A model generated the notes under the pieces. It was not told where the DNA came from, ran no database searches, and was given only the letters and a program-made list of their open reading frames with translations. A stretch of 64,000 nucleotides of DNA from Priestia megaterium (GTDB lineage: Bacteria > Bacillota > Bacilli > Bacillales > Bacillaceae_H), in the NCBI RefSeq assembly GCF_023824195.1, contig NZ_CP085442.1, forward strand, positions 3,696,001 through 3,760,000. The letters run 5' to 3'. Of the stretch, positions 18,270 through 26,858 are shown piece after piece. The position numbers and the translations under genes are program-made. The first letter of the stretch is position 1, and each line of letters begins with the position of its first letter.

Positions 18270-18680
18270 ATGAAATATTTAAAACCTTTTTTTCTTGTCA
18301 CCGATATAGGATTTATTATCTATTGGATTGTTACTTATTTTCAGCTTATACCTCAAAGTGCAGCTTTTAAAGATTATAATAATCCCATAATCATAGCTTG
18401 GAACTGGTCGTTCTTCCCTCTAGATATTCTTATTTCATTCACTGGCTTATTTAGTCTATATTTATACAAGCTAAATAAGGAATCATGGAAGGGATACGCT
18501 TTAATTTCTCTGGTTTTAACATTTTGCTCAGGGCTACAAGCTATTGCGTATTGGGCATTTATTAAAGATTTCGATTTCACATGGTGGGCTTTTAATTTGT
18601 ACTTGATGATTTATCCTCTATTCTTTATAAAACTATTTATAAAAGATAACAGTAATCAAAAAAAGCACCTTTCCAGGTAA
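18270..18680 (+). CDS. yvaD: YvaD-like membrane protein (DUF5360)
   Basis: A 136-residue protein with four membrane helices, MKYLKPFFLVTDIGFIIYWI to WWAFNLYLMIYPLFFIKLFI, typical of YvaD. Four bases after the SMR stop, so translationally linked. The helper role for the SMR pump is inferred from the conserved neighbourhood; no enzymatic motif is visible. Confidence 0.82.
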   Translation: MKYLKPFFLVTDIGFIIYWIVTYFQLIPQSAAFKDYNNPIIIAWNWSFFPLDILISFTGLFSLYLYKLNKESWKGYALISLVLTFCSGLQAIAYWAFIKDFDFTWWAFNLYLMIYPLFFIKLFIKDNSNQKKHLSR

Positions 18681-18704
18681 TAAAGATATTAATGTATATA
18701 TAAA

Positions 18705-18736
18705 AAGAACAGATCCCCTTAAGGCGATCTGTTCTT
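18705..18736. terminator. Bidirectional terminator
   Basis: AAGAACAGATC and GATCTGTTCTT around a 10-nt loop, between YvaD-like and convergent sacA genes. Confidence 0.8.
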
Positions 18737-18813
18737 CAAGTTAATTTAGTTGCATAAATTGTTGTAATTTCTTTCTTGTACGTTGCTTGGCTACTATCTT
18801 TATATAGTTCCTA

Positions 18814-20328
18814 TTAGCCTTTAAAAATCAGTGGGGAAACGGCTTTTCCTAAGTTCCATTTATTTAAGGTAATCAATTCAATTTCTTGATCTGCAAAGAA
18901 ACAAATACCTTTTGCATTGTCTCCAGGATAGATTCTGCCTGTCATCACTTTCTCGCCTTCATTAATAAAAACTTCAATGGACGATTTATCAACAAACAGA
19001 TGAAGATGCAAGTGATTATCATTCAATTGAACAGATACTTTTCTTACTCCCCCATCACCTTCACCTGATTTATCACGATTAAAGATAAACAAACTTTCTA
19101 GCCTATCATAAGTTAAGAGAGTTTCCTGGTGAGTTTCATTATCTGTTCTCAATTTTATTCCGAATTGTGAAGCAGCTTTTACGTTAATTTTCACTTCAAG
19201 TTCGTAACAATCACCTGAAATACCTGCAAGTTCTTGTTCTCCGTTAACCGTGATATTTTTATACTGTACGTGATGTTGACGAAGCTGCTTAAGCTCTGAA
19301 ATTGGTTTACTAATTATATCCCCGTGTTTAGTAGAAAGCTCACGCGGAATAGTCATTGCTCCTGCCCAATTGTGTTTTTGTTCAGGCATGCTGCTTTCCC
19401 ACATAGCCATCCACGCTATCATAATTCGTCTACCATGTTCATCTTCTGTTGTTTGAGGAGCATAAAAGTCAAACCCGTAGTCCAAAAGCTGAAAGTCTTC
19501 GTGTTGAAGCAGCCCTGTTTTATAGTCTAATTTCCTTTTTACATATCCAGCCTGATGTAAGTTATGATAGAGATTCCCTTCTGGTTTTACCCCTTGAGGC
19601 GACATGACAAGCACGTCCCGTCCATCGAGACTAAAAAGATCCGGACACTCCCACATAAAACCAAGATCTCCTTGACTTTTGGCCATTATATTTATAAACT
19701 CCCATTTCATCAGATCCTTTGAACGATACAAAAGAACTTGGCCCTCATGATCCTTTGTGCGTGATCCAAGAACGCAATAATAATATTCACCCTTTTTCCA
19801 TACTTTTGGATCCCTAAAATGATAAGGGTGAATATCCCCTTCAGGCACTGAATCAATAACTGGATTTTGAGGCACTTTATTAAAATGAACGCCGTCTTCG
19901 CTTACAGCAAGACACTGAACCTGTCTCAAATCTGTATCATAGTTATCCCCTGTCCACACATTCCCTGTGTACATTGCATAAAGCTTTCCGTCTTTTTCAA
20001 TTGCACTTCCTGAAAAACATCCATCCTGATCGTATTCTTCACTCGGAGCAAGAGCGATAGGAAGGTGTTCCCAGTAAGTAAGATCCTTACTTTTTATATG
20101 CCCCCAATACATTGGCCCCCACTTGGGAGAGTAAGGATGATGTTGATAAAACAAATGATACTCACCTTTATAAAAGCTGAATCCGTTTGGGTCATTCATC
20201 CAGTATGCTGGTGTAGACACATGATATTGTAGTCGCCAATGATTCTGATTAACAGACTCCTGCTCGTTTAGCACAGATTCCATTGCCTTTAAGATTTTTT
20301 CTTGATGTTGATTTCTTAATGTTTTCAA
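18814..20328 (-). CDS. sacA: Sucrose-6-phosphate hydrolase (GH32)
   Basis: A 504-residue family-32 glycosidase that splits sucrose-6-phosphate into glucose-6-phosphate and fructose. The nucleophile motif YWMNDPNGF (Asp46), the RDPKVW stabiliser (about residue 172) and the MWECPDLF acid/base motif (about 227) are all present, with the C-terminal beta-sandwich (SSIEVFINEGE). The start is TTG after AGGGTGA. It follows a truncated alpha-glucosidase gene by 54 nt on the same strand, so both were one sugar-use operon. No PTS gene is visible in the window. Confidence 0.93.
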   Translation of the reverse strand: MKTLRNQHQEKILKAMESVLNEQESVNQNHWRLQYHVSTPAYWMNDPNGFSFYKGEYHLFYQHHPYSPKWGPMYWGHIKSKDLTYWEHLPIALAPSEEYDQDGCFSGSAIEKDGKLYAMYTGNVWTGDNYDTDLRQVQCLAVSEDGVHFNKVPQNPVIDSVPEGDIHPYHFRDPKVWKKGEYYYCVLGSRTKDHEGQVLLYRSKDLMKWEFINIMAKSQGDLGFMWECPDLFSLDGRDVLVMSPQGVKPEGNLYHNLHQAGYVKRKLDYKTGLLQHEDFQLLDYGFDFYAPQTTEDEHGRRIMIAWMAMWESSMPEQKHNWAGAMTIPRELSTKHGDIISKPISELKQLRQHHVQYKNITVNGEQELAGISGDCYELEVKINVKAASQFGIKLRTDNETHQETLLTYDRLESLFIFNRDKSGEGDGGVRKVSVQLNDNHLHLHLFVDKSSIEVFINEGEKVMTGRIYPGDNAKGICFFADQEIELITLNKWNLGKAVSPLIFKG

Positions 20329-20382
20329 AAGATTTCACCCTGCCTTTCTATACGTGAATAAGTTAATTGTGATAAAAAGAGA

Positions 20383-21755
20383 TTAAAATGATAAATCGAT
20401 TTCACAAACAATGGACTCGTAAGGTCGTAATTTTATCTGATTTAGGTGTAATTCTAAATGATCATAGTTCGATAAAATAACCTTTTTAATATTAAAATCT
20501 AAGTTTAGAGTTAACTCTTTATTATCAAAGTTAGCAATCACCGCTATTTTTTTATCGTTAAACTCTCTCGTGTAGGCCATGATTTGTAGGCTATCTTTAA
20601 ACATGTCTTCGTATTTACCAAAAGCAATAACATCTGAATATGGACTGCTTTTTCTTAAACTAATTAAATTTTTATAGAAATAAAATAAAGAATTACGATC
20701 TTTTAAAGCATTCTCGACGTTAATAGAAGAGTAATTAGGATTTATCTCTAACCACGGTGTGCCTTGGCTAAACCCTGCATATTCAGAATGATTCCACTGC
20801 ATAGGTGTTCGAGAATTATCACGACTGCGTCTCCAAATCGCTGCTAATGCTTCCTCTTTTGAGAATCCTTCTTTCAGCGCAGAGTAATATTGATCGATTG
20901 AAGCTAAGTCATTGTAATGCTCAATTGATGGATACTCTACATTTGTCATTCCAATTTCTTGCCCTTGATAGATAAATGGCGTCCCTTTTAATAAGAAATA
21001 GACGGTAGCTAACATTTTAGCTGGAATAGGCCCTATATCTTCTGGTTTAATAAATTTGTTTAAAGAACGAGGCTGGTCATGGTTTTCTAAATAAAGCGCT
21101 CCCCACCCTGTGTTGTTATAGAACGTTTGACTGTCAGAAATGGCTTTTTTGAAATCAAGTAGATTCCAATTATACGGTTCATACCATTTTCCTCCTTTTC
21201 CTACATCTAGATCGACATGATCGAACTCAAAAAGCATACTAAAATGCCCGTCTTCTCCCGCATAAATAGGCAGTTCTTTGTGTGATACCCCAGGTGCTTC
21301 TGCCACGGTTAAGATATCATGTGAAGTAAAAGCTTCTTTACTTAGTTCACTTAAAAATTCATGAATGCCTTGTTGATTTGTTTCAATTACATTCATTCCA
21401 TCATGCGAATCAGCAAATATATCCTCAAAGTCTTGTCGTTTTTTTATAAATGTAATGGCATCTACTCTAAAGCCGCTAATTCCTTTATCTAACCACCATG
21501 TGACCATTTTATGGACGGCATTTCGAAGATCAGGGTTTTCCCAATTAAGATCAGGCTGTTTTTTAGAAAATGCATGAAGATAATACTGTCCGGTTTGCTC
21601 ATCATACTCCCAGCACGAACCGCCAAAAATAAATTTCCAATTGTTAGGCGGAGTCCCGTCTTCTCTTCCGTTTCTCCAAATATACCAATCTCTTTTAGGA
21701 TGATTTACATCACTTTTTGATTCTATGAACCATTCATGTTCATCCGTGGTTGCTG
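20383..21755 (-). pseudogene. Alpha-glucosidase (GH13, MalL-like) lacking its first ~105 residues
   Basis: About 457 residues of a GH13 oligo-1,6-glucosidase are readable. From the junction: DEHEWFIESKSDVNHPKRDW, then GGSCWEYDEQTGQYYLHAFS, nucleophile region GFRVDAITFI, acid/base TVAEAPG, NHDQPR and the C-terminal sheet. The normal N-terminus (through LVVNHTS) is gone: the frame fuses out of register with the end of a DUF3231 gene near 21750. The 374-codon part from the ATG at 21507 is not a complete barrel. It is therefore a deletion remnant. The downstream sacA gene stays intact but may have lost its promoter. Confidence 0.88.
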
Positions 21756-22196
21756 ATAAAGTTGTTTTGAAACAAGAAGGTCCTTAGATTTTTTATAAAT
21801 CTCCATCGCATCAAGGTTGCATTGATAATAAAAATCTACAATGTCTGGGCGTAAGGAAGTCGTAAAAGATAGGCTCATTTCATTATGTCCGTGTGTGCTC
21901 ATCATATAAAGGGATTTCAGACACAAAACGTCCGTAAATAGAGGAGGAGCTTCTAAGTTCACGTCTTCTTCTGTAAATCCTTTAGGAATAGGAAACTTCT
22001 CTTTCTTAAATAATGCTTTTAAAGCATCTATGTGTTTAAGTGAATAGTGAAGAGCTGTTTGAAAAAGGCTATGTATCTCAGGATCTTGGATCGTGTGAAG
22101 CATATATTTATTTACACATACAGATAATGTTTCACGGATATAGTGTGTCCATAAATTTGCCATTTCAGGAGATGTTAATCGATTCTTTTTTTGCAA
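21723..22196 (-). pseudogene. DUF3231 gene, first half only, fused to the malL remnant
   Basis: The frame starts with TTG (GGAGG nine bases upstream) and codes one ferritin-like DUF3231 half: SPEMANLWTHYIRETLSVCV through FTEEDVNLEAPPLFTD to the helix ending DLLVSKQLYQQP. Full DUF3231 proteins of this subtype have a second repeat that is missing here. The last residues (RMNMNGS, then stop) are the malL remnant read in another frame. A deletion between the two genes explains both truncations. If translated, the product would be a single-repeat protein similar in size to the 25822 gene. Confidence 0.75.
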
Positions 22197-22299
22197 TTTT
22201 CTGTTCCTCCGTATCAAAGCTCATTTTTCTTAGCTTCCCTTCCTTTTAAGCTTTCATACAAGAAGTCAGCTTTTCACCTAATATTTCCGCTAAAAAAGA

Positions 22300-22328
22300 A
22301 AAAGCTACTCAAATGAGCAGCTTTTAAA
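22300..22328 (-). terminator. Terminator of the 22411 stress gene
   Basis: AAAAGCTGCTCATTTGAGTAGCTTTTTC read on the minus strand: an 11-bp imperfect stem followed by a T-rich tract. Confidence 0.75.
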
Positions 22329-22410
22329 AAAACACATACTTAGGGAAAGATGAGGAATTGGGGTTCCTATATCCTTAGTGTGCTCACAAACTTGAATTTT
22401 ATTCTTCTTT

Positions 22411-22902
22411 CTATTCATGCTTACGATGTTCTCCGTATAATGATTTATCATAAACGGAGTCACCCCTTGCAAAAGGAGAATCTTCTCTATTTCCTAAGAA
22501 CTGATTTGTTTTTGTCTCTCTATTAGCTCTTACTAGCAATAATACTTTTCCTTTTTGCAGATCATCTGCATAAGGTCCCGCTTCTGTAAGAGGGACACCT
22601 AAGTTAATTAAACGCTTTTCTACTCTTGCTTTATCCCTATGAGTCTCTTTAGGGTGATCTGGTGAAAACATATGTTTAATTTTATCCATAATCGACTCAT
22701 CGTGATGATTTTGTGCTGTGGTTTCAACTTTCTTTACGTCAATGCCCTCTCTGCTTTCTACGCCCGAATAGTCCTCTTTATCGATATCTTTGCTGGTTAC
22801 AAGAGAAAGATCCTTCTCTTGAAAACCTTGTGTTTTTAAGTTTTGAATAGCCGTTACAATAGCTTCTTCATTATCATACGTGCCTATCACATTTTTTGTC
22901 AT
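22411..22902 (-). CDS. YflT-type general stress protein (larger paralogue)
   Basis: A 163-residue protein beginning MTKNVIGTYDNEEAIVTAIQ, the same YflT/17M domain as the gene at 6722. It has a longer charged C-terminus (HHDESIMDKIKHMFSPDH, YDKSLYGEHRKHE). A central LVTSKDI and the KGKVLLLVRA strand are typical. AGGAGG sits before the ATG. A good sigma-B promoter lies 63 bp upstream, so stress induction is likely. Biochemical role unknown. Confidence 0.85.
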   Translation of the reverse strand: MTKNVIGTYDNEEAIVTAIQNLKTQGFQEKDLSLVTSKDIDKEDYSGVESREGIDVKKVETTAQNHHDESIMDKIKHMFSPDHPKETHRDKARVEKRLINLGVPLTEAGPYADDLQKGKVLLLVRANRETKTNQFLGNREDSPFARGDSVYDKSLYGEHRKHE

Positions 22903-22964
22903 GAGTAGTTCCTCCTTCTAGTAAAAAATGGTTTATATCAATTAATTCGTTTATGGTACTTGTA

Positions 22965-22989
22965 ATACCCTGGCATCTTTTTCTAAAAC
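22965..22989 (-). promoter_or_regulatory. Sigma-B-type promoter
   Basis: Minus strand GTTTTA, 13 bp, GGGTAT: an almost perfect sigma-B promoter in front of the 22411-22902 gene. Confidence 0.75.
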
Positions 22990-23002
22990 ATTCAAAAAGT
23001 TA

Positions 23003-23158
23003 GACGATCATTGTTTAGATAGTCCTTATGGAAACGGCAACACCAAAAGTTCGCAAAGTATTAAAAAGCAAGTAGACGAAGCTATTGAGCTTCATAAAAA
23101 GATCGCTCATTATATGATTGATAATGAAATGTATCCTGCCTATGATATTGAAGAGTAA
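23003..23158 (+). pseudogene. CotF-like spore coat protein, C-terminal fragment
   Basis: An open stretch without start codon reads SPYGNGNTKSSQSIKKQVDE and AIELHKKIAHYMIDNEMYPA, ending YDIEE and stop at 23158. The AIE-H--IA-YMID-EMY-AYDI pattern is the C-terminal helix of CotF-type coat proteins. The rest of the gene is absent and the fragment abuts a dispersed repeat copy, so it is a relic of rearrangement. Confidence 0.65.
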
Positions 23159-23334
23159 GTATGGATCGCTTGTGACGCCGCTATCGATTTCCGTGCAAGA
23201 CTTCGCTTTCCGCGGGCGGCCGCTAGAAGCAACAAAACACATGAAACCTACGTTTACCATCACAATAAAAAAATCCGAACGATTCATCGTTCGGATCTTT
23301 CTTCAACTAAAATACGTTTGTCCCAGCCTCTTTT
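23159..23334. repeat. Dispersed MITE-like repeat, copy 1 (left end missing)
   Basis: Shares the GAAACCTACGTTTACCAT block, the hairpin AATCCGAACGA/TCGTTCGGATC and the end AAAATACGTTTGTCCCAGCC with copies at 29124, 52735 and 62494. It carries part of the nested GC-rich module (GATTTCCGTGCAAGACTTCG, GCGGGCGGCCG). The outer left end is absent; the cotF fragment abuts instead. Confidence 0.85.
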
Positions 23335-23364
23335 TAACAGAAGATTTAATTGAATAAATCAAGA

Positions 23365-23751
23365 TTAATTATTGTTTTGTTTATATTCTGCATCAAAAGA
23401 GTTTTCACCGGCATGAACAGACAGCAAGGTGTCAGCATAGCCAACCAGCCTGTTGACCAGCTCATCTGCAATTGCATAAACAAGAGGATGGATTTCTGCT
23501 CTAAATAGTGCTGGATCATCTAAGATGACTGTGGTGTTAATAAACATATCTCTATTTCCATAAAGGTTATAATGAATCATTGCTTTTCCTGCAGCTCCAC
23601 CTGTTCTTGGATCTTTATAACCTGGAAGAAACACGTACCATTCTTCTGCTGTAGCAGACCGGAAATTTTTCGTAAAGGTCATTCCGTTGATCACTTTTTC
23701 AATCTGCGTTTTTTGCTCCAAATGAGCTGCATCTACAATTTTCTTCTTCAT
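23365..23751 (-). CDS. Hypothetical protein in operon with DUF1292 gene
   Basis: A 128-residue soluble protein, MKKKIVDAAHLEQKTQIEKV..., with a central EEWYVFLPGYKDPRTGGAAG segment and a helical C-terminus. It lies 18 nt after the DUF1292 gene on the same strand, so the two are co-transcribed. The ATG follows GAGGAGTGCGTT. No catalytic motif and no family recognised. Confidence 0.6.
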   Translation of the reverse strand: MKKKIVDAAHLEQKTQIEKVINGMTFTKNFRSATAEEWYVFLPGYKDPRTGGAAGKAMIHYNLYGNRDMFINTTVILDDPALFRAEIHPLVYAIADELVNRLVGYADTLLSVHAGENSFDAEYKQNNN

Positions 23752-23769
23752 AACGCACTCCTCATAACA

Positions 23770-24033
23770 TTAGCGAAATTCTTCGTCAGCAGGCGTAGCT
23801 TCTACAGCGATTTGATAAGCATCTAAAATGGAGTCACGTTCCTCAGGATCGGTCAATCCAACAAGATATTGTTCACCCTTTTCATCTTCAACGCGCATCA
23901 ACAGCGCTTCCCCGTTTGATTGCAGCAAAGCATAAGTCTGATTTCTCATATCAAATAAAGCCTCAACTGCATATTGTTTTTCAATACCTTTTTCATCTTC
24001 AATGGTTATAAGATCTCTTTCCCTACTGCTCAC
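23770..24033 (-). CDS. DUF1292 (YrzB-like) protein
   Basis: An 87-residue acidic protein starting MSSRERDLITIEDEKGIEKQ, with the family pattern YAVEALFDMRNQTYALL and VEDEKGEQYLVGLTDPEERD. DUF1292 proteins are short, acidic and of unknown function. AGGTGAACGAAAAGTG precedes a start that may be ATG at MSS; first gene of a two-gene unit. Confidence 0.78.
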   Translation of the reverse strand: MSSRERDLITIEDEKGIEKQYAVEALFDMRNQTYALLQSNGEALLMRVEDEKGEQYLVGLTDPEERDSILDAYQIAVEATPADEEFR

Positions 24034-24206
24034 TTTTCGTTCACCTCCACTAAAAATCTTCCCGGTTACTTTACCCGTTCTTCTCTGCTTCTATAATCGT
24101 ACAAAATGAAATTCAATAGCGAAGGCGAATAGGGAGTTTGGTTATGGATATATCTAAAAAAATAGTTATTTATTCGTCTATTGGAGAATGAAACTTTAAG
24201 AAATGA

Positions 24207-24350
24207 TTAAAAAAATGTTTTTACGATATCGTGTTGTGAATGACATTCATGGCAATAACAATTAATTTCTAAAGCATCTTCTGTGAGGGTATGTATAGTT
24301 TCTTTTTTGCACTTTTTACAGTATTCTTTTTTCTGACGTGTCTTTGACAA
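24207..24350 (-). CDS. Tiny zinc-ribbon-like protein
   Basis: A 47-residue frame with TTG start after AAGAGG: MSKTRQKKEYCKKCKKETIH, then LEINCYCHECHSQHDIVKTF. Four cysteines in CxxC ... CxxC arrangement (Cys11, Cys14, Cys33, Cys36 plus Cys31) fit a zinc ribbon. No longer homologue recognised. The first 150 bases after it (24034-24206) hold nothing else. Confidence 0.55.
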   Translation of the reverse strand: MSKTRQKKEYCKKCKKETIHTLTEDALEINCYCHECHSQHDIVKTFF

Positions 24351-24418
24351 TATAACCTCTTCCTCTCTTACATTTTTATTTTATGCTTAGTAGAAGAATA
24401 ACCATTGATACGGTGCCT

Positions 24419-24452
24419 AAAGAGGATTGCAATAGCAATTGCAATCCTCTTC
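24419..24452. other. Strong palindrome of unclear role
   Basis: AAGAGGATTGCAAT and ATTGCAATCCTCTT form a nearly perfect stem (14 bp) around a short loop. There is no clear T-tail on either strand, and no gene ends here in a fitting orientation. Confidence 0.5.
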
Positions 24453-24638
24453 TCACATGGAAACTTTTAGATAACAAGGAAATGAAGGAGGTATTTCGAT
24501 TATTTACGGAGAGAAATATATCCATCACTTTCTTTATTATCACAGTTCAAACACCTTTTATTCAGTCAATACTTTCCGTGTATCTATTTTCGCTTAACAC
24601 AGATGATAAAAGCATACACATAAGGGAGGTGAAAGAAT

Positions 24639-24866
24639 ATGTCAAACAACAGTGGTAATAACAATGATTTATTAGTACGTGGTGCTGAACAAGCAATCGA
24701 TCAAATGAAATATGAAATCGCTAGCGAGTTTGGTGTAAACCTAGGTGCTGAAGCGACTGCACGCGCAAATGGATCAGTAGGTGGCGAAATCACAAAACGT
24801 CTTGTAGCAACAGCTCAGCAACAATTAGCTGGTGGCGTTTCAGGACAATCAGGTACTTCTCGTTAA
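24639..24866 (+). CDS. Alpha/beta-type small acid-soluble spore protein (divergent copy)
   Basis: A 75-residue alpha/beta SASP with the core [20 protein letters not shown] and [14 protein letters not shown] and the EIA-SE germination protease site. It has a different N-terminus ([13 protein letters not shown]) and a longer Gly/Ser tail than the other two. GGGAGGTGAAAGAAT precedes the ATG. Upstream 24460-24640 shows no gene. Forespore expression expected from the family. Confidence 0.95.
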   Translation: MSNNSGNNNDLLVRGAEQAIDQMKYEIASEFGVNLGAEATARANGSVGGEITKRLVATAQQQLAGGVSGQSGTSR

Positions 24867-24907
24867 TTTTGAGACTTACAATTAAACTTAATACCCTTTA
24901 TGGCTTT

Positions 24908-24934
24908 AGCTGCCTGCTCTATAAGCAGGTAGCT
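24908..24934 (+). terminator. SASP terminator
   Basis: AGCTGCCTGCT and AGCAGGTAGCT around CTATA, then TTTTTCT. Confidence 0.85.
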
Positions 24935-25280
24935 TTTTCTGCATGTGAACCTCTCCTTCAATTACCAGATATTTTTATACTAAATTTGCTGGTGAAGTTA
25001 AAGGCTATCTTCTTCTTTACTTTCGTAGCAGTGCACCATTCTACATACACTAAACGAAATAAAAAAAGAATGACAAACGAGTTGCCATTCTTTTTCCTAC
25101 ACATGGCAAGGATATAGTTTTCTTCACAAGGAAATGAAACATGTAATTCCACTTTTTACAGTGTCGGTTGTTTCTAAAAATTAGTATGTCACCCTGATAA
25201 GGAAATAAACATCCATCATTTACCATGTATATTCTTCTTGACCCCTAGGAAACTTAAGAAAAACAAGGAGGTGATACAAC

Positions 25281-25490
25281 ATGGCAAACAACAAAAGCAG
25301 CAACAACAATGAATTATTAGTATACGGTGCTGAACAAGCAATCGATCAAATGAAATATGAAATCGCTAGCGAATTTGGTGTAAACCTTGGTGCTGATACA
25401 ACTGCACGTGCAAACGGATCAGTAGGTGGCGAAATCACAAAGCGTCTTGTACAATTAGCTGAGCAACAACTTGGCGGCGGACGTTTCTAA
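25281..25490 (+). CDS. Alpha/beta-type small acid-soluble spore protein (copy B)
   Basis: A 69-residue SASP differing from the 16401 product by a single Met-to-Leu exchange ([10 protein letters not shown]). Only three bases differ over 210. It keeps the DNA-binding core and EIA-SE protease site. The start follows GGAGGTGATACAAC. It is a near-identical duplicate whose upstream region is more diverged than its coding region, suggesting gene conversion or strong constraint. Confidence 0.95.
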   Translation: MANNKSSNNNELLVYGAEQAIDQMKYEIASEFGVNLGADTTARANGSVGGEITKRLVQLAEQQLGGGRF

Positions 25491-25515
25491 GACAACTTTA
25501 TAATTGATGGCTGAA

Positions 25516-25539
25516 GGAAGAGTGGGTATCCACTCTTCC
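25516..25539 (+). terminator. SASP terminator, copy B
   Basis: GGAAGAGTGG-GTAT-CCACTCTTCC: the stem pair A-T of copy A is G-C here, a covarying change. Confidence 0.85.
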
Positions 25540-25821
25540 TTTTATTATGGACATTTTCTATTTATCATCACAAGCAGAAATCCACATAAAGCATGACAAA
25601 ACAAAAAACTGCCAAAGAAGGCAGCTCTCTGTATAACAAGGGTATTGTGACTAATGCCCTTATAGGCATCTTGAATAGTATACGTAAAATAGTAGATTGT
25701 ATTCACTGATAAAATTCCTTTTTTATATCTAGAAGAATAATAAAACATGATATGGAGACGTTAAGTGTGTGCATAGTAAGAAAGGTGGCACATTATTATG
25801 AATATGTTAAGGAGGATAACA

Positions 25822-26334
25822 ATGGGTATTTTAAGTGGAAATCCTACAGATGAACCGATGCATTACGGTGAAGTGTTTGGAACATGGTCGTTTCTTTCTG
25901 CTTCAAAAGGATTAGTAGCTGGTTATCAAACGTTTCTAAATCATGTAGGAGACAAGGATCTACATAAGTTGGTACAAGAAACGATTGAACAATGTCAGCA
26001 GGAAATGAAAGGTGTAGAAAAGCTATTAAAAGAAAATGGAGTAGCTTTACCTCCAACTCCGCCTGAACGTCCAGAAGCTTGTTTAGATGATATTCCAGTA
26101 GGTGCACGTGTTCAAGATCCCGAAGTTGCTGCGGCTATTTCACTGGATATAGCTGCTGGTCTAGTTGCTTGTAGTCAACTGATTGGCCAATCTATTCGTG
26201 AAGATATTGCAGCAATGTTTGGTCAAATTCACATGCAAAAAGTAGCTCTTGGTGGAAAGTTTTTGCGACTTAACAAAGAAAAAGGCTGGTTAGTTCCACC
26301 ACCTCTTCACAAGTCAAAAAACACGGATTGTTGA
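25822..26334 (+). CDS. DUF3231 ferritin-like protein, intact single-repeat form
   Basis: A 170-residue protein starting MGILSGNPTDEPMHYGEVFG after AGGAGGATAACA, which decides the start over the upstream MNML codons. Helices containing TWSFLSASKGLVAGYQTFLN, HKLVQETIEQCQQEMKGVEK and VGARVQDPEVAAAISLDIAA form a ferritin-like bundle typical of DUF3231, a family tied to spores. The C-terminus GWLVPPPLH is also conserved. A dead copy lies at 11286 and a half copy at 21723. Function unknown. Confidence 0.85.
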   Translation: MGILSGNPTDEPMHYGEVFGTWSFLSASKGLVAGYQTFLNHVGDKDLHKLVQETIEQCQQEMKGVEKLLKENGVALPPTPPERPEACLDDIPVGARVQDPEVAAAISLDIAAGLVACSQLIGQSIREDIAAMFGQIHMQKVALGGKFLRLNKEKGWLVPPPLHKSKNTDC

Positions 26335-26524
26335 TAATGAAATTACTATAAAACGTGAAGATTTCACTTTAAGTGAACCATACCACATGCTACGAAACAT
26401 TGCTTGGAAATCCTCATTTAAGGTGTATTTTTCTTTTTAGTACATGAGTTATTGATAACTTGAGCAAACTACTCAAGATGCAATAGAGAATTATCAACAC
26501 AACATCTATATTTCAACGACTAGG

Positions 26525-26554
26525 AAAACTACTGCACAGGAGCAGTAGTTTTTT
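26525..26554 (+). terminator. Terminator of DUF3231 gene
   Basis: AAAACTACTGC and GCAGTAGTTTT with loop ACAGGA, then TTTTCC. Confidence 0.8.
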
Positions 26555-26858
26555 CCGTTTTTATGTTGTATAGAATATAAAAACATAGTGAACATAATGC
26601 TAGATCATGAACAAACGAGTCAAGACGCTGTGAAGCATCTAACTACTTCTTTATTAACATAATACCAATTTTCAAAAATAACATGTAAAGAAGCTCTCTA
26701 TGGAAAAATAAAGAGCTTTTTCTTGTCAACGAATTCTCCATTTTGATAAAGATTAAGTGTATATCAATGGATTGCATAAAATAAGTAAACAAGACCATAT
26801 TAAATATGAATGATAGGTATAAAAAGTATAGTCCCTTCCAAACTATAGGAGATCGTAT

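Larger units (their letters stand above)
25062..25546 (+). repeat. SASP duplication unit, copy B
   Basis: Directly repeats 16181-16666. It includes the leading hairpin (GAATGACA ... TGCCATTC then TTTTTCC, 25068-25090), a long conserved upstream block (CACTTTTTACAGTGTCGGTT), the SASP gene and its terminator. Confidence 0.9.

Noticed and set aside
24383..24658. 91-codon plus-strand frame ahead of the SASP gene
   Set aside because: Crosses a strong palindrome and the SASP upstream region, with no ribosome-binding site.
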